From Ridgeia piscesae (lineage: Eukaryota; Annelida; Polychaeta; Sabellida; Siboglinidae): a stretch of DNA of 64,000 bases. How positions within the stretch are numbered: position 1 is the stretch's first letter; every line of letters begins with the position of its first letter. The position numbers were made by a program, and so were the translations under genes. Below are positions 25,901 through 64,000 of the stretch, one piece after another. Where the stretch lies: assembly GCA_025642075.2 (NCBI GenBank), contig JAODUO010000643.1, forward strand, positions 327,501-391,500, read 5' to 3'. Below the pieces are notes generated by a model. It ran no database searches. It was given only the letters and a program-made list of their open reading frames with translations, and was not told the origin of the DNA.

Positions 25901-27838
25901 CAGTCATCCCATGGCCATGGGCACTAACCAGCGGTGACTCCATCCCAGTGTGCTGCATAAAGGGCATCCTGCATACTAACCAGCGGTGTCATCCCATGGC
26001 CATGGGCACTAACCAGCGGTGTCATCCCATGGCCATGGCACTAACCAGCGGTGTCATCCCATGGCCATGGGCACTAACCAGCGGTGTCATCCCGTGGCTA
26101 TGAAAACGATTCTTACAGCCATCAAACTTCTCCTCACACATCTTATGTTTAATTATATATGTACACACTAGGTTTCAAAATAATATCATTTAAATTCCTG
26201 TAAAGAATAAAATTAACAAAACAAACCTGCGCAAAACTCGACATGATCTGTGATGGCTACGCAGAGATCAGCGCTTACTGTAATACTGGTAATTTATCGC
26301 AGGCTTCGTTATATAAACTACCTTCAACATTTTTGGTTTATGCTAACCATAAAGTAACCATATACCTAATTAACTTTAGCTAACACCCCTCAACACAATT
26401 CAGATATTACGGTATCATAGCTCTAAGCGTAACTGCCGCCTACGGCAATGACACCAAGTTACCGGTGAGCTTTACGCCAAACATTGAAACATAAGCTACT
26501 ATGCATATTATTTCAACTCACCTCTCATGTAGTTCACTAACAACACAAGTCTTGTTATCGTCATCACCCAGGCATGCCACCTGTGGCGCTGGTCGCACTA
26601 AAGCACTCCATTCCCAAGACCTTCCTTGAAAAGGCAATAACGACAAATATTAAAATGCTTGTAATTCAACATTACAAGGAATGCTTGACGTTACATATTT
26701 AGCAGTAACATCCCAGCAAACACGTAACGTTTATGTAACGTTAAGGGAACGTAAAGAAAACTTTGCAAAAAAAACGTTAGGAGAACGTTACCAGCTAAAG
26801 TTATCGTAACATAGAAATAACATTCTGCTAACCTGATTTTGTTAGCTGGGATACTGTATTGTTGGCAACGTTGATAAGTATAAAAACGACTGCAATGTAA
26901 TTTTTATTGCCAAAGGTAGAGCTCATGAAGGAGACACATTAATAGTTATTTTCATCATAGAAAAGTGACCAGAACATAATGGTAATGACACTTCCTTTTT
27001 TAAATGTGCTCACCACATCTACATAAGTAGAGTTTTGGGTTTAGTTAATTAATTACCAATGACAGTTCAAAGAGGCCTGCTTCAATCATCCAGTTTCGTG
27101 GATGTGAAAGCAAACTGGTTAATCAATGACAATTAATGTTGTGCCTCATTCAACAAATACCAACATAAATTTGATTGCCAGATGACACAATAAATTATTA
27201 TGATTTTTAGAATCAGGATGACACCTGACTTAACACATGATATACATGTATTAAAAGCGTGTCAGGTGACATTACAATTTTCTGTTTATCTCAAATGTTG
27301 TTTTTAACTTGGATCAACATTGGCCTGTGTGTTGTAAATTAAGGATGACAAGAAAAATACAGTTTGATATTGTAATAATTGTACTAGTCATTGGATGTAG
27401 TCTATGCGACGTCACATAAAGCATAAAAAGCCTTAGTAATCTGAAAATTCAATAATTCTTGACATTCTGGTTTGCCAGTTTTTTTTGTGAACTTTTGAAT
27501 TTTTGTTATGACTTTATTATTGTCGTTTTGTTTTTAATTAAGATTTGTTGATGATGCATGCTTGGTGACAACAGTCATAATACAAGAATATTAAAAATAA
27601 AATATTAACTACTCTCATAACGAGGTAACTAAAACGATTATGTGGATTTCGCAGTCCACAAATTAGCGTTTATATAACGATCTCCGGTACGTCCGCTCCA
27701 GTACAGCCCTCCTTTGAAGTGTCAGCTTGAGTCTTGACCTTCATTGGCTTCAACGAGTTATCCTCCTAGTTTCACGTTTGCTCAAACCATTCGCTAATTT
27801 CACATACCTTTATGAAGACCTTGTAATAGTTTCCACAT
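16956..27838 (-). CDS. DELE1: DELE1, mitochondrial stress relay protein (Sel1/TPR-like)
   Basis: DELE1 is a mitochondrially targeted protein that, when cleaved by OMA1 or stalled in import, activates the eIF2alpha kinase HRI. Exons on the minus strand: 27808-27838 (start), 26522-26624, 21887-22039, 21057-21381, 20547-20750, 19908-20168, 19414-19569, 18999-19091, 18436-18595, 17945-18100 and 16956-17339 (stop). The N-terminus MWKLLQGLHKGRSWEWSALV is arginine/lysine-bearing and amphipathic, like a presequence. A segment before the repeats reads FWAGLREPFGFVEAMGW, then the hydrophobic STTLILGLNLCYLWQ (about residues 205-219). About six Sel1-like repeats follow, for example HYNVALCYEQGKG, AQTQLGVLYTAEE and AQYYLGICYERGWGVERDL. 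The family's recalled length is about 515 aa; this one is near 670. The last junction is out of phase as drawn (17945 to 17339), so a small exon or other border is missing. Exon 2 to 3 spans a 3.7-kb array. Confidence 0.85.
21725..21795. repeat. Dispersed repeat, copy 2
   Basis: Matches 5595-5685 (shared GTTTGTACGCTTC and TTGACAATTATGAA). It lies in the DELE1 intron between exons at 21381 and 21887. Confidence 0.5.
22405..26100. repeat. 33-bp palindrome-bearing minisatellite in DELE1 intron 2
   Basis: About 110 copies of a 33-bp unit containing GGGCACTAACCAGCGGTGTC. Each unit junction has the perfect 14-bp palindrome CCCATGGCCATGGG, or a one-base variant with CCCGTGG. Because 33 is a multiple of three and no frame contains a stop, the array is open for long stretches on both strands; these are not genes. 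From about 23950 to 26050 many units are broken and contain islands resembling the right flank. Confidence 0.97.
26709..26852. mobile_element. Small inverted-repeat element (MITE-like)
   Basis: About 143 bp bounded by ATCCCAGCAAAC at the left and GTTAGCTGGGAT at the right, which are inverted copies with one mismatch. The interior has several AACGTTA-type motifs and no coding capacity. I see no convincing target-site duplication. It lies in DELE1 intron 1. Confidence 0.45.
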
Positions 27839-28343
27839 CGTGATGATACGCTTGCTTTGTCACATTTCGTGAAACTGTTTTTTCGCGGCCGCAATGGACC
27901 ACAAAATCATACCAAAGCGACAATCGACCTTACCACAACGGGAATCCCCGTGTTGTACTCGGATGGTCGTGTCATGTTTATTTATAGCCTCAAAAGAGCC
28001 TAACATTCCAAAACGAAATATTTACAAATAACATGTTGGATGTTTATTAAAGCAGTCATACCTAACCTAGAGAGGTTTGACAAAACGAATGCGCGAGCTA
28101 TCACTTTAATAACACTTTTAGAATATTTTAGAAAATTAATTATAGATCATCATTTTGTACAAGTAGCCGTGCAAGTGGTGCCATGCGGCGGACGAACAAC
28201 CAGTGAGTATAATTATGAAACTATCTGACAGAGGGCGACACAAAAACCACGTGTTTTGTATCAACCAATAGGTGGTGTCGTGGCCCAATTACCGCCAAAT
28301 TCAAAACACACGGTTTCGTGTCAAGTTATGCACTGTATTACAG
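27839..28343. promoter_or_regulatory. Divergent promoter region DELE1 / KIF4 with possible KIF4 leader exon
   Basis: The interval follows the DELE1 start and leads into plus-strand sequence that could hold the KIF4 leader. It contains CCAAT at 28265-28269, an inverted E2F-like CCGCCAAA at 28292-28299 and an inverted CHR-like TTCAAA at 28300-28305. These are the kinds of elements found on mitotic genes such as KIF4. TTACAG followed by GTAACA forms a plausible donor at 28343/28344. It could splice to the acceptor CTTGCAG ending at 30157, seven bases before the KIF4 start codon. The leader exon and transcription start are inferred. Confidence 0.45.
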
Positions 28344-30157
28344 GTAACACAATAATACGTCGTAATGATGATCATAGGTTTTAATGTCATGTATAATGTA
28401 TGTATAACACATGGAAGATACTTATAGCATATCCTGGCCTCGTTTCAGATGTGTTGTCTTAAATATCAATAAAAGGCAGTTAATATCATTCCTGACGATG
28501 TCAATGATAAATATGTGAATCACACAATGATTTAGTCGGATTTATATTGATATGGCATGCCGCTTAACCAATTTAATCATTTCATGTAAACTGGTTCGAT
28601 CCATCTGTTAATAATACAAATGTGGTTACTTAAATGCTTATCTACCTAATTAACTTTTTTCAGTTTAAAATTCCAGGAGAATGTCAAGCTCACCACTTTG
28701 CTTTTCCGGGGTCTTGACCTTGCCCTTGAGCATGGCCTAAACTAAAACTAAAAGGGATGTGCAGGTGCCACCCTAAAACAGCATAAGCGTATGTTAGACT
28801 TTGTAAAGATCTACTTGTGTACACACAAGCAGGGACGTTTCAAGACAACAAACCTTCAGAAGTGTGTTTTAACAATTTTTTTTATAATAAAATGTTCTAT
28901 TATGTTGTGTATAATACTGGTGACAGCACTAGTTGTGTAGCCCAATATTTTATGCAGTTTAAAAAAAAATGAAGAAAAAGTATGTTGTAATATATCAATG
29001 TGCTAGATGTCTAACACTTCATTTATAGAAAATATGTGCGTATAAAATATGAAGATTGCAGCAAAATTGATATCTTGTCAGACACAAAATCAGGCTGCTG
29101 TGTAAACAGTAAAGCATTCTAATGACCAGAGTGTGTCACATGAATCAGTGCCACATAATGCAGTGTATTAAATTGGCTGAAAACATTAGTCAGGTAGAGT
29201 GAGATTTCAGTGACATGATATTTTACCTGGCACAAATTGCCAGGATATGAGCTAGTTTTAATTATTTGGATCACATTTCTTATATAATTTTTTGTGTTGT
29301 GGCAACTGTGACATATATTATACCACAAAATACACTTAGAATGGTCGGTGCATGTTAGGTAACTAAACACATTAAATTTAAACACATCCATTAAGTTGTG
29401 CCTGTGATTCGTGCTGCACTTTATATGCAAGAATCAAGCACTCACAACTGGTAGGGCAAGTGTCTCAGTAGGGACCTTCAACTGTAGCTTTATCTTCAGA
29501 CCCATTCTCTTATCTTTTGGATGGGTAAAATCTGTTTGGGATGGGTAGGAAAAAACTAGGAATGCCACTGGATGGGTGCCATATTGGGTGATGGACGAGT
29601 AAAAGATCTTAAATCATATTGTCTTGTTGACTATGTTTGGAAAATTTATGTCAGACCTGTGCTTGTTGTTTATTTCAGGACGCAATACACTCCTCGACTT
29701 GTTTGTATGTATGACAGGCTTTTGACAGCATTATTGTCAGTTAACACGCATGTGTCTACCACAAAATATTTGGAATGACAAAAAAATTCCTGCATAAAAC
29801 CCTGCTTCCAACTGCTCTGCTTGCTAGGTACTCTGAGTGCAGTCTAAACTGGTTCGCTTGCTAGTTCTGCAGATTGTGTTGTTCTTTATGGCAACTCTGG
29901 TAATCGTTGAGACTGTTGTAGCTGCATGATGCCATCACTGGCTCTCAGGGAAGTCTCAGCTAAACTCAAAGCTAACATCTCTTCCTGTAGTAGAATGTTA
30001 TAATAATAATAATGACTTCTTTTGTGCCAATATCCTCGAAGATCAAGCTCAGAGGTCTGACAAAACCAAGGGATTATACATATTATGTGCCTGTCAAGAT
30101 GTGCAGGTTCAACAAATGTGCCCAACAATCAAATAATCGGTGAATTTAAACTTGCAG
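28344..30157. other. Presumed KIF4 5' intron or intergenic DNA
   Basis: AT-rich DNA with no supported coding exon, array or RNA gene. The acceptor-like CTTGCAG at 30151-30157 directly before the KIF4 start suggests that at least part of this stretch is a 5' UTR intron. Confidence 0.4.
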
Positions 30158-30163
30158 TGAGAT

Positions 30164-62457
<32,294 letters not shown>

Positions 62458-63300
62458 CACTCATGTGACATGTCACGTGATGAATCAAGTGATGTCATGT
62501 GACATTTGTACAACAAAAAAATTGCTGATAGTCAAATAGCTGCCTTTCACACACGCTCACAAATCAGTCACCTTAGTTATTACTGCTGTCAAAATGTTGA
62601 CCCTGTGAAATGGACTTGCATACTTTTACAATGTTGTTTTAGCATTTGCTGGTGTATTGTCTGGTTTACTTCCATTAATCAGCATATTTACATTATTGTT
62701 GCCGAACTGCAGGCCAGATAGAATGATCAGACGTTTGTTTTTGCTGTCTACATACCTTTTGTTGCGTGTTGTTTCAAGTTGTATCATACGTACAAAGTGT
62801 TGATGTATTTACGCTGCCTCTAGCTGTGATGTAATATAATTGTTCTTTCAGTTGTGTTTTTCTTAAATCTGTAAATATCTTATAAATTAGTTATGCTATG
62901 TAGTTAATCATCACTTGTTTTCCTTTTAAAGAGTAGAACATTTAATTTTCTAATTGTATGAAGTAATGATAAACAGGTGGTAGCTGCCCGGTGTACAGAT
63001 TAGTTTTGGTATATTTTGCTATCGTTTAATATAACGTTTGTGCTCAGTTAGAGCTGTCTTTGGGTTTAGTTTGGTAGCCAGAGTTTTGCCAGCAATGTTT
63101 GCCTATAATAGTATGTTTCTATATATTGAAGATACTGGCATGGCCAAGTTATGTCTGGTCTTATCTTGGCCTTATACATACTAAATGCGACTAGTATTCT
63201 AGTGTATCAATGTAATTTGCTTTCTAGTTGCACGTAATGAAATGTATTAAAAATATTAAACACACCATGATGCTTTACTTCATTTGTTTCTTGTTCCGTG
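62458..63300 (+). other. KIF4 3' UTR and poly(A) region
   Basis: AT-rich trailer after the TAA stop. Candidate poly(A) signals are ATTAAA at 63246-63251 and 63255-63260. No other gene is apparent. Confidence 0.55.
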
Positions 63301-63410
63301 TGTGTTTTATGTGTATTTTATATATTTGCCTGCTCAAATAGTTTATGTTCATCACGAAAGCCATTCTTATTCTTTGATATTAAAATATGTAATTTGTGAG
63401 TAAAAAACAT

Positions 63411-63728
63411 TAAAGGTAAGTTCTTATATAGCGCAGTATCCAATCTTTGTGATTGCTCAAAACGCTTTTTACAATTTACTCCCTGGCAGACCTGTTCAAT
63501 TGAAGACCATCTCGGCTTCTCTGGGAAGCATTCAGCCATGTGGCAATTTCGCGAAGACTGCTCGTACACAAATATTCATCACTGTCTATAGCCAGATACT
63601 CATACAGCCGAGTGAAATGGAGCGATGCAGAGTGAAAAAACTTGCCCATGGTTTCACACTGCAGCACAGGATTTGAACCCGGGTCCTCTTAGTCAAGAGT
63701 CCGATGGTCTACCCCTGAGCCACGACAT
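63411..63728 (-). mobile_element. Full-length tRNA-derived SINE
   Basis: This is the best copy of the family. On the minus strand it begins with a tRNA-like head: GTGGCTCAGGGGTAGACC (A box), CGGACTCTTGACTAAGAGG and GGGTTCAAATCC (B box). A body of about 200 bp includes CATGGCTGAATGCTTCCCAG. The tail reads GAGCAATCACAAAGATTGG and ends GCTATATAAGAACTTACC. Related copies are at 3180, 43155, 61170 and 62005. The head most resembles a lysine tRNA, but it is a SINE promoter and not a functional tRNA gene. Confidence 0.8.
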
Positions 63729-64000
63729 TACTATAACATTTAATAGTGAATAGCTTAAAGCCGCGTTGATTGGTGGTGAATGTGTCCCGTCTACTTTTTC
63801 ACGTGGGAAGACTGCGTATGAAATGTTCCCCTTTTCATTTTAGACAAACATTTGTAGGCGTAATAGAGTACCTAATTACTAGTCCCATCGCTTATTTTCC
63901 TTTTTTAACTTACACATGACGACACTTTATACAGTACACCACCAGGTACCACATTAAAGCTCACCAAAACTCGAATCTTTTGTCCATTATTAATTTTGTA
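63729..64000. other. Right edge, no feature recognised
   Basis: Unique-looking AT-rich DNA with no exon, repeat or RNA gene that I can support. Confidence 0.5.

Noticed and set aside
22405..26100. CRISPR-like look of regular direct repeats of about 33 bp
   Set aside because: There are no unique spacers between repeats, the units are directly adjacent, and the surrounding DNA is animal gene sequence.
22405..26103. Long open frames on both strands (up to about 400 codons) in the 33-bp array
   Set aside because: They arise because the unit is 11 codons long without stops. They lie inside a DELE1 intron and have no start context or homology.
26225..26243. ATG TCG AGT TTT GCG CAG with donor as DELE1 first exon (minus strand)
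   Set aside because: It is out of phase with the next exon. The pair 27808-27838 and 26522-26624 fits phase and the MW-start of the family.
63655..63720. tRNA gene on the minus strand
   Set aside because: The A and B boxes are present, but the sequence continues into a SINE body and tail and the stem pairing is poor.

Overview
The window is animal nuclear DNA. Every recognisable gene is split into short exons with GT/AG junctions, and the introns are packed with tandem repeats. Four genes are identifiable from the translated exons. C2CD3 (centriole and cilium assembly, minus strand) runs off the left edge. RFC3 (clamp-loader subunit, plus strand) is complete. DELE1 (mitochondrial stress messenger with Sel1/TPR-like repeats, minus strand) is complete except for one unresolved junction. 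KIF4 (chromokinesin, plus strand) covers about 32 kb. Gene content, a tRNA-headed SINE family and minisatellite-rich introns suggest a marine invertebrate. Amphioxus is my best guess, because I recall exon-boundary minisatellites being reported there, but the species is not proven.

Layout: 1-8973 holds the N-terminal ten exons of C2CD3 on the minus strand. 8974-9671 is a 698-bp divergent promoter region shared with RFC3, with an E2F-type palindrome 40 bp before the RFC3 start. 9672-15306 is RFC3 in eight exons (355 aa). 15307-16955 is a convergent tail-to-tail spacer. 16956-27838 is DELE1 on the minus strand; its second intron holds a 3.7-kb, 33-bp-unit array. 27839-30157 separates DELE1 from KIF4, again head to head. 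30164-62457 is KIF4 in about 26 exons, ending in the cysteine-rich domain and a basic tail. 62458-64000 is the KIF4 3' flank with a full SINE copy.

The genes have related cell-cycle and organelle roles (replication clamp loading, mitotic chromosome motor, centriole maturation, mitochondrial stress signalling), but I see no sign that they form one pathway. They are arranged as two divergent pairs.

The outstanding feature is in KIF4. Its introns carry at least a dozen different tandem arrays, and in about seven of them the repeated unit spans a real exon-intron junction. These arrays are therefore long series of duplicated splice sites. In one case (58870-60480) the unit appears to be a complete 26-nt microexon with its own acceptor and donor, present about 37 times. 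Some arrays also contain collinear ghost fragments of their own flanks, which points to length-polymorphic alleles corrupting the assembly consensus.
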